Assembly: GCF_002836775.1 (NCBI RefSeq)
Contig: NZ_PJAQ01000065.1
Location: forward strand, 186,001 to 250,000
Source: Colwellia sp. 12G3
GTDB lineage: Bacteria; Pseudomonadota; Gammaproteobacteria; Enterobacterales; Alteromonadaceae
Direction of reading: 5' to 3'
DNA length: 64,000 nucleotides
Part shown: piece by piece, positions 36,952-46,538 of the stretch
How positions within the stretch are numbered: the first letter of the stretch is position 1
Layout of the letters: every line of letters begins with the position of its first letter
Program-made: the position numbers and the translations under genes
Notes under the pieces: generated by a model
The model's database searches: none
The model's input: only the letters and a program-made list of their open reading frames with translations
What the model was told of the DNA's origin: nothing

Positions 36952-37176
36952 CTAAACTGACTTTACTATTAAGGGTAAAGTAATACAGAACATGATGCCT
37001 TTACCTTGCCTAGTTTTACATTGAATATTGCCCTGCATAAGCTGCACAACGAGGTTATATATTATGCTCAGCCCTGCCCCTAAACTCTTATTTCCCATAT
37101 CAGTAGTATCAAATGGTTCAAAAATATCGGTTAACCCAAATAAAAAAGGTGAATAAGAAAAGTGAGATGACGACAA
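36952..37176 (-). pseudogene. C-terminal fragment of a sensor histidine kinase
   Basis: The 74-residue minus-strand frame reads 'LTDIFEPFDTTDMGNKSLGAGLSI', then 'GNIQCKTRQGKGIMFCITLPL'. These are the G1-F-G2 boxes and last strand of a HATPase_c domain with damaged glycines. No HisKA or ATP-binding N box is found upstream, so it is a remnant left after deletion. It is convergent with the GGDEF/EAL gene, 3 bp away. Confidence 0.7.
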
Positions 37177-37437
37177 ATACCTGCTTAGTTATTAGCATGG
37201 AGTCATAAACCAGTAGATATAAGTATCAGAATTTAATTATAGTTGTTAATTGCCTTATAGATGCGTAATAGTGAACTGGACATATTCGTGTTAACGAGTG
37301 ATAGTCTCGATAATAACTGTCAATAAAAAATCATGCCTTAATGCTATTACCTAGCGCTTGATACCTGATAACATCTGACAACACCCAATAAGTTAAAAAA
37401 CTTACAATAAATTTACATAAACCATAAGACATTAGAT

Positions 37438-38109
37438 ATGAATAATAAGAAAAAAATCATTGCTAGCCTATTGCTAATAATCACGCTAACGGCTTGTTCT
37501 GGAGGCGATGCTGCCATTAAAAAGGCAAACGACTTTATTACTAAACAAGCAGTAGATAAAACTGATGCGGCTTGGAAAACCAAGTTAAGCCAACCACCAT
37601 TACTTACCTTTACCCAAGGAAAAGATTATTTTTGGGAACTGCAAACAAGTCAGGGCAATCTCACGATAAAGCTGTTAACCGATTCAGCACCTATGCATGT
37701 TTCTAGCACCGTTTATTTAACTAAATTAGGTTTCTATGATGACTTGATTTTTCATCGCGTTATCCCTGGGTTTATGGCGCAAGGTGGTGATCCTACCGGA
37801 ACTGGTGCTGGTAACCCTGGTTATAAGTATGATGGCGAATTTAGTGATAATTTTGATGGTGAATTAGGTCACAACGAAGCCGGCACGTTAAGTATGGCAA
37901 ATGCTGGCCCTGGTACTGATGGCAGTCAATTTTTCTTAACCTTTAAACCGACGCCTTTTTTGGATGGTAAACATACTGTTTTTGGTCAAGTCGTTGCAGA
38001 CTTAGAAGACAGCTTAACTAAAATTGAAGCGTTAGGCAGTCGAAGTGGCAGAACCAAAGAGGCGATTAAAATTATTAAAGCATCTATTCGTATCGCTGAC
38101 AGTAAATAA
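37438..38109 (+). CDS. Lipoprotein peptidyl-prolyl cis-trans isomerase (cyclophilin)
   Basis: This 223-residue protein has a lipoprotein signal with lipobox LTAC (Cys20), a linker, then a cyclophilin domain (about 70-220). Family motifs: '[20 protein letters not shown]' with the catalytic Arg, '[20 protein letters not shown]', and '[11 protein letters not shown]'. It catalyses proline isomerisation in the envelope. It is monocistronic, and the weak hairpin at 38273-38296 separates it from the convergent oxygenase gene. Confidence 0.93.
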   Translation: MNNKKKIIASLLLIITLTACSGGDAAIKKANDFITKQAVDKTDAAWKTKLSQPPLLTFTQGKDYFWELQTSQGNLTIKLLTDSAPMHVSSTVYLTKLGFYDDLIFHRVIPGFMAQGGDPTGTGAGNPGYKYDGEFSDNFDGELGHNEAGTLSMANAGPGTDGSQFFLTFKPTPFLDGKHTVFGQVVADLEDSLTKIEALGSRSGRTKEAIKIIKASIRIADSK

Positions 38110-38272
38110 TCGAGTAACCTCAACTTAGATTGCAGCGCAAACAATATGATATGGGGAACTATCGGTCCCCTTATCAATTTCCTGAGCAATAGCCTTACAA
38201 TTATGTTGCATGACTAACTCAACTTTATAGACTTTTTATGCTTGGCATCGTGGTAATAACGAAAAGCGAACA

Positions 38273-38296
38273 AACATAATGATGTTATGTTCGTTT
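38273..38296. terminator. Possible terminator between convergent genes
   Basis: Arms AACATAA / TTATGTT, extended imperfectly, are followed on the plus strand by CGTTTTT. It lies between the cyclophilin and oxygenase stops. Confidence 0.45.
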
Positions 38297-38323
38297 TTAT
38301 TCAATGACAAAAGCGAACTATGC

Positions 38324-39109
38324 TTACAATTCAAATAAAACATCGCTACGAATTATATATTTAATACCATCAGTAATAGGTACTGAACTATGAATGCAAT
38401 GTAATGGATGCATGCCGTGAGGGAAGCATAAAATACCGCCTGCAGGGGTTCGTACATCAACATTTTTAACCTTGTCATCACGTGTAGCCGGTTGAGTCGG
38501 ATCTTCACCATTCACTAAGAAACGCGTTTCTCCCCCTTGAAAATTTTCACTTAAAAAGATTAAAAAGGTCATTTGGCTATAACGATCAGGATAAGCATTA
38601 GCAACCAACTCGTTATTAATAACACGACTGCCCGGCCAAGAGCCATCAGAGTGAGGCTTGAAATAATCTTCTGGATTATAACGATAGAAACGAAAACGTG
38701 CATTGATACCCAACGCTTTACTGCCAGCAAAGATAGCTTGCCTATCATCCATTAAATGCGCAATACGTTGCCAAATAATGCCATCAGTTTGTTCATCAAC
38801 AATCCAGGTTAAGCTATCGTTATGACGAACACTACGTGGTAGGGAAACAGCGGCATCGGGTAAAAAACCCAACTGTTCACTAATACTAATTAACTTTTCA
38901 CATTCATCTTTTGATAATACATTTAATAGCTGAAAGGCACCGGGCACCTTCGCCAATTCGTGTCGTTCAATACTGCTTACATCAAATTGTTCGCTCAAAC
39001 TTGCTGGGTTTACTTTACGATTACCCCATGCGGGTAAAGCTGGATGTTCTGCGCCTTGCTCTAACGCAGCGACAAAAAAGTCTGTGGATGTGTCTATTTT
39101 TTCATTCAT
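38324..39109 (-). CDS. 2-oxoglutarate/Fe(II)-dependent oxygenase (prolyl 4-hydroxylase type)
   Basis: This 261-residue soluble protein has a P4Hc double-stranded beta-helix core. The iron ligands are His and Asp in 'YFKPHSDGSWPG' and the distal His in 'CFPHGMHPLHCIHSS'; a basic residue for 2-oxoglutarate follows further on. The N-terminal 50 residues are variable. It would hydroxylate a protein or small substrate using O2 and 2-oxoglutarate; the target is unknown. It lies 72 bp downstream of the aldehyde dehydrogenase gene on the same strand and may be its operon partner. Confidence 0.85.
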   Translation of the reverse strand: MNEKIDTSTDFFVAALEQGAEHPALPAWGNRKVNPASLSEQFDVSSIERHELAKVPGAFQLLNVLSKDECEKLISISEQLGFLPDAAVSLPRSVRHNDSLTWIVDEQTDGIIWQRIAHLMDDRQAIFAGSKALGINARFRFYRYNPEDYFKPHSDGSWPGSRVINNELVANAYPDRYSQMTFLIFLSENFQGGETRFLVNGEDPTQPATRDDKVKNVDVRTPAGGILCFPHGMHPLHCIHSSVPITDGIKYIIRSDVLFEL

Positions 39110-39181
39110 ATTTTACCCTCTCAATAACTGATTTATCGGTATTGCTGCGTGATCTAAGTTAAGTGCTCGCGGTTAATTGTA

Positions 39182-40513
39182 CTATTTGTTGATAATTCGA
39201 AGCTGGGAAAACTGGCGATGACCGGCAGCGGTACCATGAAAACCAAAACCACTTTGCTTAGCGCCGACCCAAGGACCAAGACCGCCAGCGCCTTGATTAA
39301 TCGCCACCATGCCAGCTTCCATTTGCTCTGCAACCGCATTTGCGCCAGCGCCACCAAATACCACAGCACCTAAACCGTATGGACTAGCATTAGCGCGTTC
39401 AATCGCTTCAGATAGTTCAGTAAAACGACTAATAGCCACCACAGGACCGAAGGTTTCATCTTGCTCTAACAGCATATCTGGGGTGATGCCAGTCACAACC
39501 GTAGGCTGTATATAAGGCAAATCATAATGGGGATTTCCTAATAAAAATGTTGCTCCTTTAATTTGAGCATCTTCAAGCTGAGACAATACCTTAGCATGCT
39601 GCTTAGGGTTAACAATTGGGCCAATATTAACATTATGTTGATCCCAAGGACCCGCTTGATAACGACGAGCTAAAGCAACCACTTTTTGCTCAAACTCATC
39701 AGCTATACGTTCATCAACATAAATACGCTCGGTAGAGGTACACATTTGACCGGTATTTTCAAAAGAGCTAGCCACTGCAAACTGAACCGCTTCATCAATA
39801 TTTGCGCTTGCCATAACGATAAGCGGATCATTGCCGCCCAATTCCATCACTAAACGTTTAAGTCCTGACGCAGCACTTGCCATAATGTCTTTGCCAGCAG
39901 CGAGAGACCCAGTGAAAGCCACCATATTGATGTCGGCATTAACCAACGCTTTACCGGTATCGGCATCTCCATGCGCTATTTGTAAGACATTTTCCGGCAG
40001 CACCTGATTTAATGTTTTCACAAAAAGTTCAGCAACCAAAGGCGTTTCTTCCGACGGTTTTACCACCACACTGTTACCCGCAACTAACGCTGGTAATAAC
40101 AAATTATTCGCCATCGCTAAGGGATAATTCCAAGGTGAGATAACGGCAACAACGCCTAATGGTCGGTATTGCATTTCACCATTGTGCCCCATTGATTCGG
40201 TCTTTAACGCTTGCGCTATTTCCTGAGTAAAATAGGCCGCATTCTGCACTGTACCTGTGACTTCGTAATCCGCTCTACGATAATCTTTACCCATCTCTTT
40301 ACTGATCAATAATGCTAACTGATCCTCTACCGAAGTAAGACGCTCGTATGCCTGCACCACTTTTTGTTGTCGCTCATCAAGAGAAAGTGCCGACCATGCT
40401 TTTTGCGCTTTTTTAGCACGTAAAATAACCGCTGGCATTTGTGCCGGCACAGTAATGGGAACATCACCCAGAGGTGCTCTATTAATGGGATCATAAGAGG
40501 TGAGTATTGGCAT
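39182..40513 (-). CDS. NAD(P)-dependent aldehyde dehydrogenase
   Basis: A 443-residue ALDH-superfamily enzyme oxidising an aldehyde to an acid. Visible are 'VISPWNYPLAM', the 'GNSVVVKPSEETP' cofactor site, 'FTGSLAAGKDIM', general base Glu in 'LVMELGGNDPLIV', and catalytic Cys in 'NTGQMCTSTERIY'. The length is somewhat short of 480-500, as in the succinate-semialdehyde-type branch. The frame opens at TTG 40570 and ATG 40546, but AGGA lies 9 bp before ATG 40513, where family similarity also begins. It is divergent from an HxlR regulator that likely controls it. Confidence 0.9.
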   Translation of the reverse strand: MPILTSYDPINRAPLGDVPITVPAQMPAVILRAKKAQKAWSALSLDERQQKVVQAYERLTSVEDQLALLISKEMGKDYRRADYEVTGTVQNAAYFTQEIAQALKTESMGHNGEMQYRPLGVVAVISPWNYPLAMANNLLLPALVAGNSVVVKPSEETPLVAELFVKTLNQVLPENVLQIAHGDADTGKALVNADINMVAFTGSLAAGKDIMASAASGLKRLVMELGGNDPLIVMASANIDEAVQFAVASSFENTGQMCTSTERIYVDERIADEFEQKVVALARRYQAGPWDQHNVNIGPIVNPKQHAKVLSQLEDAQIKGATFLLGNPHYDLPYIQPTVVTGITPDMLLEQDETFGPVVAISRFTELSEAIERANASPYGLGAVVFGGAGANAVAEQMEAGMVAINQGAGGLGPWVGAKQSGFGFHGTAAGHRQFSQLRIINK

Positions 40514-40612
40514 AAAATGTGGTCCTAAAATTGCGCTAAAGTTCATGTGAGCGTTAGTTGCTAACGCCAATGCAGCTTTATTAATAAGGTATATAAAACA
40601 GTATTATGCTAG

Positions 40613-40653
40613 AGTGGTTTATTAAAGCAACCAGTATACTTTTAGTAACCACT
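40613..40653. promoter_or_regulatory. Inverted repeat between aldehyde dehydrogenase and hxlR genes
   Basis: Arms AGTGGTT (40613-40619) and AACCACT (40647-40653) flank a GTATAC core in the divergent promoter region. This is a candidate site for the adjacent HxlR regulator; it also falls just before the hxlR start at 40674. Confidence 0.35.
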
Positions 40654-40673
40654 AAGTTAGAGCTACCAATACA

Positions 40674-41030
40674 ATGAAAAGCACAACAAAAACAAATAGT
40701 AGCGGTAAAAAAATAAATTTAGAAAGCTGTGAGCAACCTTGCCTTATTGAGCGGGGCATGCGAGTTTTAGGGGGGAAATGGAAAGCGTCTATTCTCTGGC
40801 ATCTAAAAGACGGTCCAGTACGTTTTAATGAATTATCTCGTATGTTAGGTGGCGCCAGTAAGAAGATGGTCGATCAGCGTTTAAAGGAATTAGAAGTTCA
40901 AGGCTTAGTCACGCGTGAAGTGATCAGTGATCGCCCTATAGCTGTCGCCTATGAAATCACCGACTTTGGCCGTACTGCCTTAGATATTTTAGAAAAGCTT
41001 AAAGATTGGACTGAAGATAACGGTCTTTAG
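40674..41030 (+). CDS. HxlR family transcriptional regulator
   Basis: This 118-residue winged-helix protein has the HxlR signature 'GMRVLGGKWKASILWHLKDG', then 'RFNELSRMLGGASKKMVDQRLKELE'. A Cys pair in the N-terminal arm ('ESCEQPCLIE') is the position used for redox or aldehyde sensing in relatives such as YodB and HypR. With the divergent aldehyde dehydrogenase this suggests an electrophile-responsive switch, which is inference. Confidence 0.92.
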   Translation: MKSTTKTNSSGKKINLESCEQPCLIERGMRVLGGKWKASILWHLKDGPVRFNELSRMLGGASKKMVDQRLKELEVQGLVTREVISDRPIAVAYEITDFGRTALDILEKLKDWTEDNGL

Positions 41031-41190
41031 TCTTGGTTTTGAGAAGTCAGTGGCGCCCTCCTCACCATACTATTTAATCACCCATTAATGTAACGGCGGT
41101 GGCTGCCCATTTATTATCCATAGTTAAGAGCAACCATCTGCATTTGTACACTATATTGCTACATTATTTACTAATACCATCATGTCCCTA

Positions 41191-43227
41191 TTAATCTAAT
41201 GCTTTAAATCTAATTGCCGCACCACCGCTAGTAGCTAAAGGCAATAACAATAAATCTGAAGCGGTAACCGTTTTTTGTTCAATAATCATCTCATAGGGAT
41301 TATCTATCCAGTTTGCTTCTTTACCATCACGATAAATTTGCGCTTGATACTTTTTACCTTTTTCTAAAAAGCTTAAAGATAAGCTAATATCGCGCGCTTC
41401 TTCATTCGTTAATGCGCCGACAAACCAATCTTTTCCATCGCGTTCTTGGCGAGCAAAGGCGACAAATTTTCCAATTTCACCGGCAATAGCTTTACTTTCT
41501 TGCCAGTCAGTTGGCACATCACGAATAAATTGAAAGGCAGGTAAGTTAGCTTCGTAATTACGTGGTAAGTCAGCTGCCATTTGAATGGGACTATAAATCA
41601 CCACATAAAGAGCTAATTGTTTCGCCAAGGTTGTTTGTGGACGATTAGCCTTTTCGCCTAAACCGTTAAAACCCATATCGAAGATGCCTGGTGTGAAATC
41701 CATAGGTCCTGATAACAATCGAGTAAAGGGTAATATTGCCGTATGCTCAGGCGGATTAGGTGGTGATCCCCATGCATTAAACTCTTGTCCTCTAGCGCCT
41801 TCTCGCGATAACCAGTTAGGGTAAGTACGGCGAAGTCCAGTATCTTTTATTGGCTCATGTGTATTGATGCTAATTTGATATTTTGCCGCTTCTTTAACAT
41901 TATGAAGATATTCATTAACCATATATTGACCATCATGCCACTCATGGCGAACAATGCCATTGTCATCAATACGTTTAATGTTTCCACCATCAGCAACGTA
42001 ACCTGTTTTCACTTGACGTACACCATGCTGTTGATACATAGCAAAGGCATCAGCCATTTGGTCACGATAATTAGTCACGTTCCCTGATGTTTCATGATGA
42101 CCAATAAGGCGAACACCACTGGCTAAACCATGCTCGGAGATTACTTTAAGATCAAAATCATCATACGCTTTGGTAAAATTAAAGACATCACCATTATAAA
42201 ACCAATCGCCATCCCAGCCAATATTCCAACCTTCAACTAATACGCCATCAAAACCATATTTGTCGGCAAAGTCCATATAACGCTTCGTCTCACTTGTGGT
42301 CGCACCATGTTTATCACCACTGCCCCATGTGGTTTCATTAATGTGCATACCCCACCAAATACCCACGTATTTACCGGGTTCAATCCATGACGTATCAGCC
42401 AATTTACTCGGTTCATTGAGATTTAAAATAAGGTTTGAATTTAGCAAGCCAACCGCATTCTCACTCATTTGAATAGTGCGCCAAGGCGTTGTGAAATTTG
42501 GTTTTTTCTTCACTAAAATGCCATCAGACCACGGCGTTAAGTCAGCTTTTAATACGCCACCACGCATTTGTTTTAAGGTCATGCCCGCATAGTCAACTAA
42601 GGCAGCTTCGTGAATACTTAGGTGAGTACCTGAGTTAAGTTTAAAGGTGAAAGGTGTATGAACTTGGTCAACTTCAGAAAATGGAGTTGTTTTATACATG
42701 TATTCATAACGGTTCCATCCGCGCGAGGGTATCCACCATGCGGTTGATTCATTGGCATTATTAATTGAAAATTCGGTCAGTTCATTGGTTATTTCGATGC
42801 TTCCATCTAAGCCCTTTTGTGCGGGTACTTCATATCTAAAACCAACACCGTCGTTAAATACTCGAAATTTCACGTTGAAAACATTGGCACTTTCTCGATG
42901 AGTTGAAAAAGTGACGGTCAGCTCATTATGGTTATCACGAACATGCTTTCGCTCGCCCCAAGGTTGTTGCCAAGTGCTATCTTTGCTAGCCTTTGCTGAG
43001 TGCTTTATTGAAAAACCTGCACCTAATTCTGCCGCTTTTTTAAAACGTAAGCCAAGACGAGAATCAGCGATAACCATTTCACTATTTAGCGTAATGCTGT
43101 AACTAGGTATTTTATCATCGTTTATTGAGACGATAATTTTTCCATCTGGTGAGGTTACTTGCACTGTTTGTGCAAATAACAACGGCGATATTAAGTATGT
43201 GGTTATAACCAACAGTATTTTTTTCAT
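41191..43227 (-). CDS. Glycoside hydrolase family 97 (alpha-glucosidase-like)
   Basis: This 678-residue enzyme has a signal peptide (about 20 residues, cleaved after LFA) and the three GH97 parts: an N-terminal beta-sandwich (25-290), a (beta/alpha)8 barrel with 'KYVGIWWGMHI', 'VEGWNIGWDGDW' and 'ISINTHEPIKDTGLRRTYPN' containing a conserved catalytic Glu, and a C-terminal beta-domain. GH97 includes inverting glucosidases like SusB and retaining alpha-galactosidases; the 'HEPIKDTGLRRTYPN' block is shared. It acts on alpha-glucans or oligosaccharides in the periplasm. AGGAATAATA precedes the ATG. It is monocistronic here, with no SusC/D. Confidence 0.92.
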   Translation of the reverse strand: MKKILLVITTYLISPLLFAQTVQVTSPDGKIIVSINDDKIPSYSITLNSEMVIADSRLGLRFKKAAELGAGFSIKHSAKASKDSTWQQPWGERKHVRDNHNELTVTFSTHRESANVFNVKFRVFNDGVGFRYEVPAQKGLDGSIEITNELTEFSINNANESTAWWIPSRGWNRYEYMYKTTPFSEVDQVHTPFTFKLNSGTHLSIHEAALVDYAGMTLKQMRGGVLKADLTPWSDGILVKKKPNFTTPWRTIQMSENAVGLLNSNLILNLNEPSKLADTSWIEPGKYVGIWWGMHINETTWGSGDKHGATTSETKRYMDFADKYGFDGVLVEGWNIGWDGDWFYNGDVFNFTKAYDDFDLKVISEHGLASGVRLIGHHETSGNVTNYRDQMADAFAMYQQHGVRQVKTGYVADGGNIKRIDDNGIVRHEWHDGQYMVNEYLHNVKEAAKYQISINTHEPIKDTGLRRTYPNWLSREGARGQEFNAWGSPPNPPEHTAILPFTRLLSGPMDFTPGIFDMGFNGLGEKANRPQTTLAKQLALYVVIYSPIQMAADLPRNYEANLPAFQFIRDVPTDWQESKAIAGEIGKFVAFARQERDGKDWFVGALTNEEARDISLSLSFLEKGKKYQAQIYRDGKEANWIDNPYEMIIEQKTVTASDLLLLPLATSGGAAIRFKALD

Positions 43228-43452
43228 TATTATTCCTGACTATCTTCAATATTATTAATAGCATAAGAGTAGTGAGAATGAATTACAGCTACTTGCATAC
43301 GTATTCAATGAGTTGATTGCATAATCTTTAACTTAAATTATTTAATGAAAACGATGATTAATACTGGTTATCAAGGTAACATTTAGCGATAGCATTACTC
43401 ATGTTGTGCTATTTTATTTTCAGCTTTAATTTTAGCCAAGGAATGCTCATTT

Positions 43453-44736
43453 ATGCACTCGTCACACAATTTTGATAAACAAAAACTTAATTTCTTTAAT
43501 GTTAGGAAATTAATGTTCATCTGCTTATTTATCCCTATCCTTGCTAATGCAACGATTGCCGATCCAGACTTTTCCCAATGTAAGATAAATTTAGTTGAAC
43601 GAGCTAAAACAGCAGGTTTTTCTTCTTATATTACGCAAAAAGTTATTGGTGATATTTCGCCTATTGAACGCGTGATTGCTTTAGATAAAAAACAACCCGA
43701 ATTCACCCAAACGTTTGAGCAATATATTAAGGCGAGAGTTACCGATTACCATGTTCGAATGGGTAAGGAAAAGTTAAAACATAACCAGGAACTGTTTGAT
43801 AGCTTAGAAAAAAAGTATGGTGTACCGCGCCAGTACTTAGTCTCTTTTTGGGGCTTAGAAACAGTTTTTGGCAAACACAAAGGTAAAATGTCGGTACTTA
43901 ATTCCTTGGCAACGTTAGCCTGTGATGAGCGCCGTAGTGAGTTTTTTACGCTTGAATTATTAAACTTATTCACTTTAATTGAAACAGAACAAGTTGCGGT
44001 TGAGCAATTACAAGGATCTTGGGCTGGAGCGATGGGGCACATGCAATTTATGCCTACCGCGTTCTTAAAGTATGCGGTAGATGGTGATAATGATGGCAAA
44101 GTAGATGTTTGGAAAAGTGAAGCTGATGCCTTAACAACAGCGGCAAATTACCTAAATAAAATCGATTGGCAATCCAAAGAACGTTGGGGCAGAGAAGTTA
44201 AATTACCAGAGAACTTTGCCTTTGATAAAGTCGCTTTTGATCAATATTACCCGCTTGATTATTTTCAGCAGTTAGGTGTTAAAAAAACAAATAACCAAGC
44301 ATTACCTACTTATGATATTCAGGCTGAGCTTTATTTACCTTCTGGATACCAAGGTCCTGCATTTTTACTATACCCAAATTTCAATGTCATTATGACCTGG
44401 AATCTTTCAAAAAGTTATGCGCTATCAGTCGGCATATTAGCCAATAAATTAGTGGGTGCTAAAGAGATGTCTTTTTTACAAAAAGCGCAAACTGACGTGA
44501 AACCTTATAGTACTGCTGACATGAAAAATCTACAAAGCCAACTCAACGCATTAGGGTTTGAAACAGGTGAGCCCGACGGCATTTGGGGACCAAAAAGTAG
44601 AGATGCCATTCGATCATTTCAACTACAGCATCAACTTATTGCCGATGGATACCCAAATAAAGAAGTTTTTTCAACGATTACGTTCGTGCAGAGTAAAACC
44701 AAAACTATTACGCCGAGCATCAATCAGGAAGGTTAA
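43453..44736 (+). CDS. Lytic murein transglycosylase (MltB family) with peptidoglycan-binding domain
   Basis: This 427-residue exported protein has an SLT_2/MltB domain (about 35-330) with catalytic Glu in 'VSFWGLETVFG' and 'GSWAGAMGHMQFMPTAFLKYAVDGDNDGKVD'. A C-terminal PG_binding_1 domain (about 355-415, 'LQSQLNALGFETGEPDGIWG') follows. It cleaves glycan strands to 1,6-anhydro products. ATG 43453 has AGGA 9 bp upstream; ATG 43513 also has AGGA and would give a shorter signal peptide (FICLFIPILANA). Both are plausible. Confidence 0.92.
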   Translation: MHSSHNFDKQKLNFFNVRKLMFICLFIPILANATIADPDFSQCKINLVERAKTAGFSSYITQKVIGDISPIERVIALDKKQPEFTQTFEQYIKARVTDYHVRMGKEKLKHNQELFDSLEKKYGVPRQYLVSFWGLETVFGKHKGKMSVLNSLATLACDERRSEFFTLELLNLFTLIETEQVAVEQLQGSWAGAMGHMQFMPTAFLKYAVDGDNDGKVDVWKSEADALTTAANYLNKIDWQSKERWGREVKLPENFAFDKVAFDQYYPLDYFQQLGVKKTNNQALPTYDIQAELYLPSGYQGPAFLLYPNFNVIMTWNLSKSYALSVGILANKLVGAKEMSFLQKAQTDVKPYSTADMKNLQSQLNALGFETGEPDGIWGPKSRDAIRSFQLQHQLIADGYPNKEVFSTITFVQSKTKTITPSINQEG

Positions 44737-44792
44737 TTGAAGAGTGTTATGTATTGGACAAAGGAGCATTAGCTGCATATTGCGTGTATTTT

Positions 44793-45040
44793 ACTTCTTT
44801 TTCCAATACTGTAATTGTTTATTAATAATTTGTCTCACTGAATCCGTCATCCGCGCCAATAGGTCATCGTTTAAATCATTCACTAAAGGATGCTGATGTT
44901 CTTATTCTTTAGTGCCGGTATAAAATTTATTAAATTATTCATTAAGTTACCGGTTATTATTATAATTAAGATTATTGGTATTGGTATTGATTTAGGTACA
45001 ACAAACTCAAGTGTAGCGGTTATGGAGAATGGTTCTTTGA
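44793..45040. pseudogene. Decayed, internally deleted copy of the crp-like/dnaK locus
   Basis: Bases 44793-44935, read on the minus strand, encode 'KFYTG-KE(stop)EHQHPLVN' and then 'LLARMTDSVRQIINKQLQYWKKK(stop)', matching residues of the Crp/Fnr protein at 59585-60367 around its HTH, with a premature stop. Bases 44954-45040 on the plus strand match the dnaK start at 60750 on: '[14 protein letters not shown]' is kept, but the ATG is ATA and a GGTATT is duplicated. Only 18 bp separate the halves, against about 890 bp in the intact locus. Confidence 0.8.
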
Positions 45041-45193
45041 TTTTAAAGAGCTATCACCGATTAGATTTGTATCCATAACTACTTGTTCACCATAAAGTCG
45101 GGCTCAAACTAAGTGATTTACCCTGTCTAATTACGAGCGTTTATTCTCAAACAGACATAGCGCTTGTTAGGTCTTTAAGTCAATTGTGTTGTA

Positions 45194-45220
45194 TTTCTTT
45201 TCTTTTCTTTTCTTTTCTTT
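45194..45220. repeat. TTCTT pentamer tandem repeat
   Basis: Five consecutive pentamer units of TTCTT/TTTTC type, in the spacer between the decayed dnaK fragment and the transglycosylase gene. Confidence 0.85.
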
Positions 45221-45383
45221 AGATTCATAGACGTTCAGACAGTTAAAACGCTATAAAGATGGCCTGTTACTTAAAATAATTATTGTTTTAATCTAAGCTG
45301 TTGCCTAGATAAGAAATCGCGTTTATTATTCTCATACTTTTTGATATAACTATAATAACAATTGATTTTTTAGTGAGTTAACT

Positions 45384-46448
45384 ATCGTACTAATAAAATT
45401 TACCCTGCTTACATTCTTACTACTCTGGTGCTCAATAACCTTTGCCGTATCAACGTCAGACTGGAAACAAGTCATTCGAGATACCCCTTACGCTTTTAGC
45501 AAAGGGGCATCCCATAATTTAGCCGAGTTACGCCGCTGGGTATTACTGTCGAATGGTTATTGCGAGGTCCCTGACCGACATGTGTTTTTTGATCAACGAG
45601 GCCGATTCTTAACCTGGATGGATAATGATGATACGGCGATAGAAACACAGGCAAAGTTAAATAAAGTTCGTTTGCAATTACACCAGAATAATAAAGTTAA
45701 TAGATGGATTGAAGGAAGTGCTTCTACCGTAGGTTACCCCTTTGCTTTGAGTTGTGATCAACCATGGGTCGACATTCGGGCAGCTATTGATCGCGTAAAA
45801 GGCACCGCGCCGGAATCGAAAGTATGGGGTACTTGGGACGGTGTTAAAGCGGGCACAGAGTCAAATCCTATTAGTTTGGAAGCATTGGTCAGCTTAATGT
45901 ATCAACACCGGAGTTCGCAACTGGCTGAGCCAATAGATACATTGTCATTGGGATTATTTGTCGGCCAGTTAATTATTGAAAGCGGAGCAAAAAAAAATGT
46001 TCGTTCAAGCCAGAATGCTTTAGGTATGTTGCAGTTAAAACCTGAGGTTCTGCATGATTGTGGTATTGAAAAGCGCTTCTATCAACATCGTATGGCACAG
46101 GTAGATTGTGCAGTACGTTTATATGTCATGATTAAACGAAATCTTCAGCCCGTATTTTTATCGGTATTTGGTCACCTTGATAAGAGAAAACAACAAGCAC
46201 TCTTCGATATACTCTTAGTACAATCTTACCACTCAGGCATTGGCGCGATGACAAAATTACTGACTGACACCGAGATGGGAAAAGCGGCCCGTTACTTTGC
46301 TGAACACCAGCAAGAGTTCTCTGCCGAAGATATTGCTACGGGTATGATATTTCATAATTTGGGTCGCCAACCTTGGGGCTGGGAGTCACTTTATTATGTA
46401 GTGGATATTATGATAGTGTCTAAGTCCTTATCCGCACACAAAAGATAA
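45384..46448 (+). CDS. Lytic transglycosylase-like protein, apparent ATC or ATA start
   Basis: The first standard start is GTG 45582, which would remove a signal peptide. The frame is open back to 45366 and reads V-L-I-K-F-T-L-L-T-F-L-L-L-W-C-S-I-T-F-A, a good signal peptide, before 'VSTSDWKQVIRDTPYAF'. The likely start is ATC 45384 (GAG 6 bp upstream) or ATA 45393. The C-terminal half is a goose-lysozyme/SLT fold, with catalytic Glu in 'GQLIIESGAKKNVRSSQNALGMLQLKPE' and 'DCAVRLYVMIKRN'. It probably cuts murein. If the start is defective the gene may be silent. Confidence 0.7.
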   Translation: MVLIKFTLLTFLLLWCSITFAVSTSDWKQVIRDTPYAFSKGASHNLAELRRWVLLSNGYCEVPDRHVFFDQRGRFLTWMDNDDTAIETQAKLNKVRLQLHQNNKVNRWIEGSASTVGYPFALSCDQPWVDIRAAIDRVKGTAPESKVWGTWDGVKAGTESNPISLEALVSLMYQHRSSQLAEPIDTLSLGLFVGQLIIESGAKKNVRSSQNALGMLQLKPEVLHDCGIEKRFYQHRMAQVDCAVRLYVMIKRNLQPVFLSVFGHLDKRKQQALFDILLVQSYHSGIGAMTKLLTDTEMGKAARYFAEHQQEFSAEDIATGMIFHNLGRQPWGWESLYYVVDIMIVSKSLSAHKR

Positions 46449-46538
46449 TGCAGGGCTTTTGGGCACTTATCATAGAATTCAAGCTAACTAGGTAATTGCT
46501 GCTCTAAAGCATTATGCGTAGCACATTTATCAGAGAGT

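Noticed and set aside
38573-39162. Plus-strand ORFs of 60 and 83 codons
   Set aside because: Antisense to the 2OG-Fe(II) oxygenase gene, whose motifs are unambiguous.
44890-45078. 62-codon plus-strand ORF containing [14 protein letters not shown]
   Set aside because: It is the decayed dnaK fragment read from an unrelated upstream ATG, not a gene; reported as pseudogene.
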